Positions 1 to 9,511 of a stretch of 64,000 nt of DNA are shown one piece after another (within the stretch, counting starts at the first letter, position 1; the number at the start of each line of letters is the position of its first letter). Position numbers and translations under genes: made by a program. The notes under the pieces are model-generated. The model was not told the DNA's origin, did not search any database, and saw only the letters and a list, made by a program, of their open reading frames with translations. Origin of the DNA: an uncultured Elusimicrobiales bacterium (lineage in GTDB: Bacteria; Elusimicrobiota; Elusimicrobia; Elusimicrobiales; Elusimicrobiaceae); contig CALVGG010000004.1 of assembly GCA_944327085.1 (NCBI GenBank), forward strand, positions 88,873 through 152,872, given 5' to 3'.

Positions 1-1495
<1,495 letters not shown>

Positions 1496-1524
1496 CTATT
1501 GCTCCTTGTTTGCATTGGCGCAAA

Positions 1525-1821
1525 TTATAAAATCTCTATTTTTTGTATCCAGGGGCGGTCAAAATGTTTATTCATTTCCCTTATCAGCGTTTCACGCTGG
1601 GTAAGCAAATGGTTTTTGGCCACGCTGACGGTAACTTTTACGTACAAGGTGCCGCCCTTTACCCCTTGTAAACGCCAAAACTGCCCCCTGGAGCCTGTTA
1701 AACGGGTCCACACATGGTCCAGCACCATCAAACGGTTTAAAGTTAAATTAAGCCCGTTAAACATATGGCCCAATTCCCGGGTGCTGTGCCACGCTTTGCG
1801 GGGCGTTTGGCCAAACTTCAT
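1525..1821 (-). CDS. dciA: DciA-like (DUF721) protein
   Basis: Small basic 98-residue protein, probably of the DUF721/DciA family. DciA proteins help load the replicative helicase in bacteria that lack DnaC or DnaI. The assignment rests on size, the Lys/Arg-rich composition, the domain core LYVKVTVSVAKNHLLTQRE and its position between dnaN and gyrB. The dnaN stop and this ATG are separated by a single base, so the two are co-translated. In many genomes this slot holds recF, which is absent here. No good ribosome site of its own is visible. A more divergent RecF-slot protein cannot be ruled out. Confidence 0.65.
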   Translation of the reverse strand: MKFGQTPRKAWHSTRELGHMFNGLNLTLNRLMVLDHVWTRLTGSRGQFWRLQGVKGGTLYVKVTVSVAKNHLLTQRETLIREMNKHFDRPWIQKIEIL

Positions 1822-1822
1822 G

Positions 1823-2932
1823 CTAAGCCCTTACCGGCATAATGACGTATTTAAACGTGGGGTTATCCACCGGCTCAATCAATACCGGCTGGGAAGCGTT
1901 TACAAAAGAGAAAGAAACTTTCTCTTCCCCTACGTTTTTTAATACGTCAATGATGTATTGCGGGTTAAAGGCCGCTTCAAAAGGTTCCTGGGTGTATTCA
2001 ATTGGCAGTTCATCCACAAATTCCATATTTTGGGAGTTGGACGAAACAATAATGGCATTGTTTTCCATTTTGTATTTTACGGTGCTGCCAAACTCGCCGG
2101 AGCACAGGGCAGAGCGGCGGGTGGAAGCCAGTAAATCCTTGGTAAACACTTCAAAACCCAGGTTTTTCTTGGTAGGAATTACTTGGTTGTAATTAGGGAA
2201 GTTACCTTCAATCAAGCGGGAAATGAACGTGGTTTCGTTCATGCAGAAGCTGACCTGGTTGGAAGATACGTTTACTTCCAGACGGGCGTCTTTTTCCGGC
2301 TTGGCGATAGAGATAAAGCGGCAAACTTCATTTAAAATTTTGGTAGGAATAATAATTTTGAATTCTTTGGAGCCTTCCAGCGGGGCATGCGTGGCCAAGG
2401 CCAGGCGGCCGCCGTCAGTAGCTACGATTTCAAATTTTTCCGGCGTGTTATTCCACAGTAAACCATTCAAAATATAGCGGGTTTCCTGCGTAGAGGCGGA
2501 AAAGGCCGTCTTTTCAATCATGTCTTTTAATTCCAACGGGTCCATAGACAGGCTGTTGGCTTTTTCCACTTCCGGTATGGCGGGGTATTCGCTCTTAGGT
2601 GTACCGATTACCCAAAATTTACTCTTGCCGGATTTGATATGAAATTTGTTGTTTTCGTCACTATAGAGGTTAATTTCTTTGTCATTGGGAAGGTTTTTGA
2701 TGATTTCGGAAAATTCTTTCATCGGTACCGTAATGCTGCCTTCTTCTTCCACTTCGGCATTAATGTAATGCACGGTGGCCATTTCCATATCGGTGCGTAC
2801 CATTTTTAATTTATTGCCTTGTGCTTCCAACAAAAAGTTGTGCAAAATAGGCAGCGTGGTGCGGGCGGATACCCCCGCAGAAACAATCTGGATACCTTCC
2901 AAAAAGGTCTCTTTAGTTATATTTATTTTCAT
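1823..2932 (-). CDS. dnaN: DNA polymerase III beta sliding clamp
   Basis: Ring-shaped processivity clamp that tethers DNA polymerase III to DNA. At 369 residues it has the usual family length and the three repeated clamp folds. Recognisable pieces are LPILHNFLLE near residue 27, ATDGGRLALATH near residue 172 and the C-terminal end YVIMPVRA, where the canonical ending is close to YVVMPMR(L/V). The start at 2932 is preceded by AGGAT. It lies downstream of dnaA across a 174-base gap rich in DnaA boxes and is followed directly by dciA. Confidence 0.96.
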   Translation of the reverse strand: MKINITKETFLEGIQIVSAGVSARTTLPILHNFLLEAQGNKLKMVRTDMEMATVHYINAEVEEEGSITVPMKEFSEIIKNLPNDKEINLYSDENNKFHIKSGKSKFWVIGTPKSEYPAIPEVEKANSLSMDPLELKDMIEKTAFSASTQETRYILNGLLWNNTPEKFEIVATDGGRLALATHAPLEGSKEFKIIIPTKILNEVCRFISIAKPEKDARLEVNVSSNQVSFCMNETTFISRLIEGNFPNYNQVIPTKKNLGFEVFTKDLLASTRRSALCSGEFGSTVKYKMENNAIIVSSNSQNMEFVDELPIEYTQEPFEAAFNPQYIIDVLKNVGEEKVSFSFVNASQPVLIEPVDNPTFKYVIMPVRA

Positions 2933-3122
2933 ATCTATTAATCCTATTATTAATGTGCTGTTGATGGTGTTTATTGTGTGGATTTACCTATACACGTACC
3001 GGGCAGTGGGTTGTGTATAACCCGGTTATTTTGTAAACACCATCCACAAACAAAATTTTTATTCCCCCCTATTGGCATTTATGCACAGGGGTTTTCCATA
3101 AGTTATTTACTTTTTATCCACA
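2933..3122. other. Candidate oriC / DnaA-binding region between dnaN and dnaA
   Basis: The gap holds two consensus 9-mer DnaA boxes: TTATACACA at 3012-3020 (minus strand) and TTATGCACA at 3079-3087. A third, TTATCCACA at 3114-3122, lies in the last codons of dnaA. Weaker matches with two mismatches are seen near 2977, 2988 and 3040. Clustered boxes next to dnaA are typical of bacterial origins and of dnaA autoregulation. Which of this gap or the AT-rich gap upstream of dnaA is the unwinding site cannot be settled by eye. Confidence 0.6.
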
Positions 3123-4462
3123 GCTTTAATATCCAAAATAATTTGGTTTATTTCGGCCGTAAAAAACGGGTCTGCATCTATTTTTTCTTTAATTAAATCC
3201 CGCGCGTGCACCACGGTGCTGTGATCGCGGTTAAATTCCCGGCCGATTTCCGGCAAAGACAGGTCCGTCAGTTCCGTGGCCAAATACATGGCTATCTGCC
3301 GCGGCCAGGTAATGGATTGGGTTTTGCGTTTGGAGTTAAAATCCTCCATATTAATTTTAAAATGCTTACCAACCACTTTTTTAATTAAATTTACGTTAAT
3401 GGCCAGTTTTTGTTCTTCCTGGGCCAGGGTATCGGCCAGCACTTCCTGCGCCACGCCAATGGTGGGCGTAATGCCGTGGGACGTGCAGAAAGACACTAAA
3501 CTGAAAAATGAACCTTCCAATTCACGAATATTGGTGCGGATGCCTTCGGCAATAAAAGCCAGTACATCGTCGCCAATGTCAAAATTAATACTGTCTCTTT
3601 TTTGACGCAAAATGGCAATGCGGGTTTCCACATTGGGCAGTTTAATTTCCGTTACAATACCTGATAGTAAACGCGAAGACAAACGTTCTTCCAGCTGCAG
3701 TTCCTGCGGGGTTTTATCAGACGTTAAAACAATTTGTTTTTTATTGTCAAACAAGGCGTTGAATGTGTAGAAAAATTCCGCCTCGCTTCCCACTTTGGTG
3801 GTGCCCACCACAAATTGAATATCATCCATTAAAAAACAATCCAGCTGGTGATATTTTTTGCGGAAGTTTTCCCGGTCTTTATTCACGACGGAATCTACAT
3901 AATCGTTTACAAATTCTTCGCCGGATTTATACAGCACGCGGGCATTGGGGTTGTTTTGTAAAATTTTATTGCCTATGGCGTGCAGTAAGTGCGTTTTGCC
4001 CAGGCCGGGCGTACTGTAAATAAATAAAGGGTTGTTTTGGCGGTTGCCCAGTTTATTAACCACCGCCTCCGCCATGCGGTAGGCAAAGCGGTTGGAGGCG
4101 GATTCAATAAAATTATCAAAAGTAAAAGATGAATTTAAATTGGACACAAACGGATTTCTGTGCACCGGCGCCGTAATGACCGGGGCCGCAGGAGCCGTTG
4201 CAGCAGGTGCGGGTTCTTTAATTACATAATTTACGGTAATTTCCGCCCCCAGATGTTTCAAGAACGCATCTTTTATAATATGTTCGTAGCGCTCTTTAAT
4301 TGTTTTGCCCCAAAATTGATTGGGCAGTTCAATTTCCAATATATTATTGTTATAACGGAACACGGCCGGACGCAGCCACATATCAAAGCTGTCCGTGCCT
4401 AAAATCGTTTCTATTTCTGTTAAGATAGGAGCAGGTATACTGTTAGCAGTTACATTATCCAC
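3107..4462 (-). CDS. dnaA: Chromosomal replication initiator DnaA
   Basis: AAA+ ATPase that binds DnaA boxes and opens the origin. 451 residues. An N-terminal helicase-interaction domain is followed by an Ala/Pro linker (about residues 85-105). The Walker A motif is [11 protein letters not shown] near residue 150, where the first glycines of the usual GGVGLGKT are replaced by S and T. Walker B is FLMDDIQF, and the C-terminal box-binding signature is [12 protein letters not shown]. Translation starts at a GTG that lies inside a perfect DnaA box (4455-4463); a second perfect box covers the last codons. No strong Shine-Dalgarno site is seen. Confidence 0.97.
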   Translation of the reverse strand: MDNVTANSIPAPILTEIETILGTDSFDMWLRPAVFRYNNNILEIELPNQFWGKTIKERYEHIIKDAFLKHLGAEITVNYVIKEPAPAATAPAAPVITAPVHRNPFVSNLNSSFTFDNFIESASNRFAYRMAEAVVNKLGNRQNNPLFIYSTPGLGKTHLLHAIGNKILQNNPNARVLYKSGEEFVNDYVDSVVNKDRENFRKKYHQLDCFLMDDIQFVVGTTKVGSEAEFFYTFNALFDNKKQIVLTSDKTPQELQLEERLSSRLLSGIVTEIKLPNVETRIAILRQKRDSINFDIGDDVLAFIAEGIRTNIRELEGSFFSLVSFCTSHGITPTIGVAQEVLADTLAQEEQKLAINVNLIKKVVGKHFKINMEDFNSKRKTQSITWPRQIAMYLATELTDLSLPEIGREFNRDHSTVVHARDLIKEKIDADPFFTAEINQIILDIKAVDKK

Positions 4463-4463
4463 A
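4455..4463 (-). promoter_or_regulatory. DnaA box covering the dnaA start codon
   Basis: TTATCCACA read on the plus strand, a perfect consensus. On the coding strand it reads TGTGGATAA and contains the GTG initiation codon and the next two codons of dnaA. DnaA bound here could block transcription or initiation of its own gene. Confidence 0.7.
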
Positions 4464-4845
4464 ATACATTCCGCCGTTTAAAAAGATATTTTATATGATA
4501 CTACTTATCCCCCCTTTGCGTCAATTAACATAATCTTCAAATTTACTTTAAAAGCTTAAAAAAGGGGTAAATTTTAATTTTTTTGTTTTTAGGCTACCCA
4601 GACTATAAGATTTTATTTTAAACGTTTAAAATGCAATTTAGCCTAAAAATCAATAAAATAAGCCTAATTCATTTTATGGCTTGTTAAAGTAGGGAACGGA
4701 TTATATAATGATAGCATTGTCAGTCGGATAAAATATTTTATAAAATAAATAAGAAAAATTATTAATAAAGTAATAAAAAGCAAAAGTAGACAAAATACCT
4801 ACAATAAGGTATATTCAATACAAAGACCAAATAAAGGGGATTTTT
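4463..4845. other. AT-rich gap between dnaA and dfx with inverted repeats
   Basis: 383 bases without a convincing gene, very AT-rich from about 4540 to 4800. It contains a perfect 18-base palindrome at 4615-4632 centred on ACGT. The arms TTTTTAGGCTA (4586-4596) and TAGCCTAAAAA (4639-4649) flank it, and a further TAAGCCTAA is at 4660-4668. Genes diverge from this gap: dnaA leftwards, dfx rightwards. It could hold the DNA unwinding element and the divergent promoters. It has no perfect DnaA box other than the one at the dnaA start. Confidence 0.5.
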
Positions 4846-5232
4846 ATGACCAAACAATACGAAGTGTATAAATGCAGTGTTTGCGGCAATATTGTAGAAG
4901 TATTGCACGCGGCCGGCGGGCAATTGGTTTGCTGCGGCCAACCGATGAAATTGCAAGTACCCGGCGAGACGGACGCCGCCACCGAAAAACACGTGCCTGT
5001 GATTAAAAAAGTAGAGGGGGGGTATCATGTGGAAGTAGGTTCTGTGCCTCACCCGATGCAGGATGTACACTGGATTGAATGGATTGAAATGATTTGCACC
5101 GAATGCGGCAAAATCCAGCGCAAATACTTAAAACCGGGCGAAAAACCGGAAGCTGATTTTAAAACCGAATCCAATAAAGTGTTAGTGCGCGAATATTGCA
5201 ACCTGCACGGTTTGTGGCAGAAAGAAAACTAA
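4846..5232 (+). CDS. dfx: Desulfoferrodoxin (superoxide reductase)
   Basis: Two-iron superoxide reductase that reduces superoxide to peroxide in anaerobes, using rubredoxin as electron donor. 128 residues. Centre I ligands are C10, C13, C29 and C30. Centre II shows the Glu47-Lys48-His49 signature, then H69, H75, C118 and H121, which is full ligand conservation. An AAAGGGG site precedes the ATG. It leads a run with a flavodiiron protein, a flavin reductase and rubredoxin, all on the same strand with gaps of 14-30 bases, pointing to one oxygen-defence operon. Confidence 0.96.
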   Translation: MTKQYEVYKCSVCGNIVEVLHAAGGQLVCCGQPMKLQVPGETDAATEKHVPVIKKVEGGYHVEVGSVPHPMQDVHWIEWIEMICTECGKIQRKYLKPGEKPEADFKTESNKVLVREYCNLHGLWQKEN

Positions 5233-5254
5233 TTTTTAACTGGTAGAGGAGCAT

Positions 5255-6448
5255 ATGCAAGCTGTAAAAATTACCGATAAAGTTTATTGGGTAGGCGCCA
5301 TTGACTGGAATATACGTGACTTTCACGGTTATTCTACCAAAAAAGGCACCACCTATAATGCATTTTTGGTACTGGGTGAAAAACCCACTTTAATTGATAC
5401 GGTAAAAAAAGAATTTTACGGGGAGATGATGGCGCGCATTAAAAGCGTAATTGACCCCAAGAAAATTCAAATCATTATCTCCAACCATTCGGAAATGGAC
5501 CATTCCGGCGCGTTGCCCCAGGCCGTGGCGGAAATTGAACCCAAAGAAGTATATGTTTCCGCTATGGGGATGAAAGACATTACCGCACAATTTCACCAGG
5601 ATTTAAATTTAAAAGTGGTAAAAACCGGTGATAAGATTGACGTGGGGGGGGACACAATTTCCTTTGTGGAAGCCCGCATGCTGCACTGGCCGGACAGTAT
5701 GTTCTCTTACCTGGAAAAAGAAGACGTTCTGTTTACCAACGACGTTTTTGGTATGCATTATGCCACTTCTAAATTATTTGACGACGAGAACGAAGAACGC
5801 ATGTGGATGTATGAAGCGGAAAAATATTACGCCAATATTGTGCTGCCATATTCTGATATTGTGCTTCGTTTTTTGGATCAGGTAACCAAAATGGGGTTAT
5901 CTCCCAAGATTATTGCGCCGGATCATGGTTTTATTTGGCGCAAAGATCCGTCTAAAATTATTCAGTTATACGCTAAATGGGCCGCGCAAGCCCCTAAAAA
6001 TAAAGCCATTGTGGTATATGATACCATGTGGGGCAGCACCGAAAAAATGGCCGTACAAATTACCGAAGGTTTACGTCAGGGCGGCACGGAAGTAAAACAG
6101 CTTTCCATGCACAGCTGCCACCGCAGCGATGTAGCCACCGAACTGTTAGACAGCAGCGCCCTTATTGTGGGTTCCCCGGTGTTAAACAGCGGCATTTTCC
6201 CGGCGATGGCCGACGTGCTTTGCTACTTAAAAGGTTTGCGTAAAAAAGGCCTGGTGGGTGCGGCGTTTGGCTCTTACGGCTGGAACGGCGCCCCGGTGGA
6301 CGAACTGACCAAAATGTTGGAAGGTATGGGCGTACAGGTGGTTTCCCCGGCTATCAAATCTTTATTTGTGCCGGATGAAACCGTGCTGGCTTCCTGCCGG
6401 GAACTGGGCTTAAATATCAGTAAAGAAATTGCAAAAAAATTAGCGTAA
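5255..6448 (+). CDS. fprA: Flavodiiron protein (rubredoxin:oxygen oxidoreductase)
   Basis: A-type flavoprotein that reduces O2 to water (some members reduce NO) with electrons from rubredoxin. 397 residues. The metallo-beta-lactamase-like domain carries the di-iron ligands H78, E80, D82, H144, D163 and the histidine of PDHGFIWR. From about residue 250 a flavodoxin domain begins with VVYDTMWGSTEKMA, the FMN phosphate-binding loop. The ATG is preceded by GAGGAGC. Cytoplasmic. Oxygen rather than NO as substrate is inferred from the desulfoferrodoxin and rubredoxin neighbours. Confidence 0.95.
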   Translation: MQAVKITDKVYWVGAIDWNIRDFHGYSTKKGTTYNAFLVLGEKPTLIDTVKKEFYGEMMARIKSVIDPKKIQIIISNHSEMDHSGALPQAVAEIEPKEVYVSAMGMKDITAQFHQDLNLKVVKTGDKIDVGGDTISFVEARMLHWPDSMFSYLEKEDVLFTNDVFGMHYATSKLFDDENEERMWMYEAEKYYANIVLPYSDIVLRFLDQVTKMGLSPKIIAPDHGFIWRKDPSKIIQLYAKWAAQAPKNKAIVVYDTMWGSTEKMAVQITEGLRQGGTEVKQLSMHSCHRSDVATELLDSSALIVGSPVLNSGIFPAMADVLCYLKGLRKKGLVGAAFGSYGWNGAPVDELTKMLEGMGVQVVSPAIKSLFVPDETVLASCRELGLNISKEIAKKLA

Positions 6449-6462
6449 CAAAAGGGGGGAGA

Positions 6463-6978
6463 ATGTTACCCAAAGAAGTGGGAGAATCGCTTAGTTATAT
6501 TACGTACGGGCTGTATATTGTTACGTCTGTAGACGGAGAAAAGAAAAACGGCCTGATAGTAAATACCGTTTTTCAGGTAACTGCGGAGCCGGCCCGGGTG
6601 GCTATTTCCGTTAATAAAAACAGCCTCACGCACGAATATATACTTAAAAGCGGGGTATTTGCGGCTATGCCGCTTGCCCAAAAAACCACTTTGCCTTTTA
6701 TCGGTATTTTCGGTTTTCGTACCGGGCGCAATTTTGATAAATTTGCAAATGTTCCGTATAAAATGGGTCCGTCCGGCTGCCCCATTGTGCTGAAAGATAC
6801 GCTTTCTTATATGGAAGTGAAGGTTTTTCACACGGTGGATATGCAAACACATACCCTGTTTATCGGGGAAGTGACCGACGCGGATATTTTATGCTGTGAA
6901 CACGGCGTTCCTTTAACGTATGAATATTATCATACAGTCATTAAAGGCAAAACGCCCGAAGGTGCCACGCACCGTTAA
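6463..6978 (+). CDS. Flavin reductase-like domain protein
   Basis: 171-residue protein of the flavin reductase-like (split-barrel FMN-binding) family. Pieces such as YGLYIVTS, NGLIVNTVFQVT and SVNKNSLTHEYI match the FMN-binding half of high-molecular-weight rubredoxins, which pass electrons from NAD(P)H to rubredoxin or to flavodiiron proteins. Here the rubredoxin half is a separate gene 30 bases downstream. An AAGGGGGG site lies before the ATG. The role as electron donor to the flavodiiron protein is inferred from context. Confidence 0.85.
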   Translation: MLPKEVGESLSYITYGLYIVTSVDGEKKNGLIVNTVFQVTAEPARVAISVNKNSLTHEYILKSGVFAAMPLAQKTTLPFIGIFGFRTGRNFDKFANVPYKMGPSGCPIVLKDTLSYMEVKVFHTVDMQTHTLFIGEVTDADILCCEHGVPLTYEYYHTVIKGKTPEGATHR

Positions 6979-7008
6979 AAATACAACCCTTTTGAGGGGA
7001 GGTTTAAA

Positions 7009-7170
7009 ATGATTAAATACGTATGCGAAATTTGTGGTTATGTTTATGATCCCGCCGTGGGTGACCCGGATAACGGCGTACCGGCCGGAACCGCTTGGGA
7101 GAGTGTGCCGGAAGGCTGGGTTTGCCCTGTTTGTGGGGTAGGTAAGGACCAGTTCAAGGCTCAAAACTAG
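7009..7170 (+). CDS. Rubredoxin
   Basis: 53-residue one-iron electron carrier. The two knuckles CEICG (from residue 6) and CPVCG (near residue 39) supply the four cysteine ligands, with the usual aromatic core [12 protein letters not shown] and EGWVCP between and around them. A GAGGGGAGG site lies 7 bases before the ATG. As the last gene of the dfx-fprA-flavin reductase operon, it most likely feeds electrons to both superoxide reductase and flavodiiron protein. Confidence 0.97.
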   Translation: MIKYVCEICGYVYDPAVGDPDNGVPAGTAWESVPEGWVCPVCGVGKDQFKAQN

Positions 7171-7196
7171 CTAAAAACGGCAGTTTTAAAAAAAAC

Positions 7197-7257
7197 GCTT
7201 AAATTTTAAGCATTTTTTATAATAAAACAAGGCACTGTTTTTAGCAGTGCCTTTTTA
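7197..7257 (+). terminator. Tandem intrinsic terminators after rubredoxin
   Basis: First hairpin: GCTTAAA (7197-7203) pairs with TTTAAGC (7205-7211), followed by T residues. Second and stronger: AAGGCACTG (7229-7237) pairs with CAGTGCCTT (7245-7253), followed by TTTTT. They close the oxygen-defence operon. Confidence 0.85.
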
Positions 7258-7324
7258 ATCTGTTTTTTATTTAGGCTGAGTGATTTAAATAGAGGAAAGG
7301 GGTCGTACGCGCAAGTAAAGAACT

Positions 7325-7333
7325 TGCTATAAT
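7325..7333 (+). promoter_or_regulatory. Extended -10 promoter, leaderless start of the glycosyltransferase
   Basis: TGCTATAAT ends 6 bases before the ATG at 7340 and no Shine-Dalgarno sequence is present. The predicted transcript begins at or next to the start codon. Confidence 0.65.
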
Positions 7334-7339
7334 AACTGT

Positions 7340-8434
7340 ATGAAAATTTTATATGTTATTACCACCACGTGTGTGGGTGGGGCGGAACAATCCATGGCGC
7401 AGTTGGCTGCTTATATGAAGCAGCAAAAAGCCACGGTGGAAATTGTGTCTTTGCGTACTCCGGGTGCTGTTGGGGTGCAGTTAGCCAAAGAGGGATTTAA
7501 AGTACATACCTTAGATATGGAAAACATCCCTACCCCTATGCAGGTTTTTAAATTACGCCAAATTATTACCACTTTTCAGCCGGATTTGGTACACGCTATG
7601 TTATATAGCGCCATAGAAATGTGCCGTGTACTGCGTTATGTAACCAAATTTCGCTTGGTAACTACGCCGCATTTTGATATGTCCAAACAGCCGTATTTAT
7701 TGCAAGCGTTGGACCGTACCCTTAAAAGTATGGATGCCATGTCTTTTGCGGAATCTTTATATACGGCGCAATATTTAATTGGGCATCAAAAATATTTAAA
7801 AAGCCGGGTGTATTTACTTCCCAACAGTATAGACCGCAAACGTTTCGCGCGGGATTTTACCAAGCGCCAGCAGATACGGGCCAAGTGGGGGGTATCCATG
7901 CGGGAAACGGTATTTATTTGCGTAGGCCGTCTGGCACCGGAAAAAAATCAAATTTTATTGTTAAAAGCATTTAAAAAGATGTTAGCCAAACATCCGTCAG
8001 CCTGTGTAGTACTGGTGGGTGATGGCCCGGAAAGAAATAATTTGGAATTATTTGTAACCTCTAATGATTTAACCGGCAAGGTTATTTTTGAGGGGGAAAA
8101 GACCCAGGTGGATGTGTTTTTATCCGGGGCGGATGTATTTGTATTGCCTTCCAATATAGAAAGCCTGCCGCTGGCTTTGTTGGAAGCTTTAGCAGCCGGT
8201 TTGCCTTGTTTGGTCAGTAAAGTGGGGGATGTTCCATTATTTGTGGAGCATGGCCGCAGCGGATTTGTTTTTAAACCCGGTGATGAAACCATGCTTAGCT
8301 GTGTAATGACGGAACTGGCCGTAAATGAGCCGCTGCGTAAAAAAATGGGGGAAATATCCCTTCAAATAGCAGAAAAGAAACTGATTGATAATCAGCAGGC
8401 GTATTATAAAGCATATACCGCGCTGATTAAATAG
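7340..8434 (+). CDS. Glycosyltransferase, GT4-like
   Basis: 364-residue retaining GT-B glycosyltransferase, probably cytoplasmic and acting on cell-envelope sugars. The N-terminal half begins MKILYVITTTCVGGAEQSM, the usual acceptor-domain opening with a glycine-rich loop. The C-terminal half has GRLAPEKNQ and the EX7E region PSNIESLPLALLEALAAGLP, which binds the nucleotide sugar. Substrate cannot be read from sequence. There is no ribosome site; the -10 box sits 6 bases upstream. A parS-like palindrome starts at the stop codon. Confidence 0.88.
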   Translation: MKILYVITTTCVGGAEQSMAQLAAYMKQQKATVEIVSLRTPGAVGVQLAKEGFKVHTLDMENIPTPMQVFKLRQIITTFQPDLVHAMLYSAIEMCRVLRYVTKFRLVTTPHFDMSKQPYLLQALDRTLKSMDAMSFAESLYTAQYLIGHQKYLKSRVYLLPNSIDRKRFARDFTKRQQIRAKWGVSMRETVFICVGRLAPEKNQILLLKAFKKMLAKHPSACVVLVGDGPERNNLELFVTSNDLTGKVIFEGEKTQVDVFLSGADVFVLPSNIESLPLALLEALAAGLPCLVSKVGDVPLFVEHGRSGFVFKPGDETMLSCVMTELAVNEPLRKKMGEISLQIAEKKLIDNQQAYYKAYTALIK

Positions 8435-8450
8435 TTTCCACGTGAAAACT
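8433..8450. promoter_or_regulatory. parS-like palindrome 1
   Basis: AGTTTCCACGTGAAAACT, an inverted repeat centred on CACGTG with one mismatched pair. It resembles the ParB-binding parS consensus (TGTTTCACGTGAAACA) in its core. It overlaps the last base of the glycosyltransferase stop codon and lies before lepB. parA and parB are 1.1-1.9 kb downstream. Confidence 0.7.
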
Positions 8451-8461
8451 TAGGAGATTTT

Positions 8462-9433
8462 ATGGAACAACGCTTATTTTTGATTGCTTGTGTGATGTAT
8501 GTTTTTACCCTAATTACCCGCTATTTAAATAAAAAGGAAGCTTTAAAAACCCCTTGGCGCTTTGCTATATGGCACAGCGCTTTTTTGGTATGTATATTGG
8601 GGTGTGCGTGGTATGTTATTTCATTTATTTTATCTAACGGCATGGGGGGAGAAGCCATCCCGGCGGGTAAGCAGGCTTTGGTGTATTTGTTTATTTTGGC
8701 GGCCGCGTTTTATGGTTTAAAATCCGGCTATGAAGCCAAAAAAGAAAAGAAAGACAAAATCCAAAAGGCGGATTTGGACTGGGCCAACACGGTATATTTT
8801 GCCGGGTTTGTGGCTTCTTTTGTCATGTTCTTTTTTATCCAAGCTTTTAAAATTCCTTCAGCCTCTATGCGGGATACCTTACTGGAAGGGGATCATTTAT
8901 TTGTAAATAAAGCCGTGTATGGGTTTCGTATCCCGTTAACGGATATTCGCTTTGGGCAATATAAACCGATTGAACGCGGGGATATTGTTATTTTCTCATT
9001 TCCGGCTAAGCATAAATATCAAATTAATTGCGGCGGTTACCAATATGGTAAAGACTATGTAAAAAGAGTAATCGGTTTGCCGGGGGATAAGGTGGAAATC
9101 CGCCAAGGGCATGTTTGGCTTAATGATAAAGAAATGCCTGTGCAACCTTATGAAAAATACCAAGATGTGGAGCGGGTGCAGCCGGATGATGAATATGATG
9201 CCGAGTCTTACCAGCTGGTGTGGGAAACCCACCAATTGGATAGTGAACTGGGCCTTGAACTGCGGGACAATATGGGCCCGGTGATAGTGCCTGAAAACAG
9301 CTATTTTGTAATGGGGGACAACCGCGATGATTCCTGTGACTCCCGCTTCTGGGGCCCTGTACCGCGGAAAAATATTAAAGGCAAGGCGTGGTTTATTCAT
9401 TGGCCGGTCTCACGCTGGAGAATGATTAAATAG
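8462..9433 (+). CDS. lepB: Signal peptidase I
   Basis: Membrane protease that removes signal peptides from exported proteins; active site on the outer face of the inner membrane. 323 residues. Three or more hydrophobic segments occupy about residues 5-130. The catalytic Ser is S135 in SASMRDTLLEGD and the general base is K201 in YVKRVIGLPGD. Box E, MGDNRDDSCDSRFWGPV, closes the fold. TAGGAG precedes the ATG. It lies between two parS-like sites, which is probably accidental to its function. Confidence 0.95.
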   Translation: MEQRLFLIACVMYVFTLITRYLNKKEALKTPWRFAIWHSAFLVCILGCAWYVISFILSNGMGGEAIPAGKQALVYLFILAAAFYGLKSGYEAKKEKKDKIQKADLDWANTVYFAGFVASFVMFFFIQAFKIPSASMRDTLLEGDHLFVNKAVYGFRIPLTDIRFGQYKPIERGDIVIFSFPAKHKYQINCGGYQYGKDYVKRVIGLPGDKVEIRQGHVWLNDKEMPVQPYEKYQDVERVQPDDEYDAESYQLVWETHQLDSELGLELRDNMGPVIVPENSYFVMGDNRDDSCDSRFWGPVPRKNIKGKAWFIHWPVSRWRMIK

Positions 9434-9449
9434 TTTTCACGTGAAAACT
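9432..9449. promoter_or_regulatory. parS-like palindrome 2
   Basis: AGTTTTCACGTGAAAACT, a perfect 18-base palindrome whose 12-base core TTTCACGTGAAA is identical to the parS core. It overlaps the end of lepB and sits 63 bases upstream of parA. It is the clearest candidate for the ParB nucleation site. Confidence 0.8.
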
Positions 9450-9511
9450 GTTCAGTTGCTTTTATCAGTTCTTTTATGGTTTAATATATAGGTATCGTAC
9501 GGAGGAACTAC

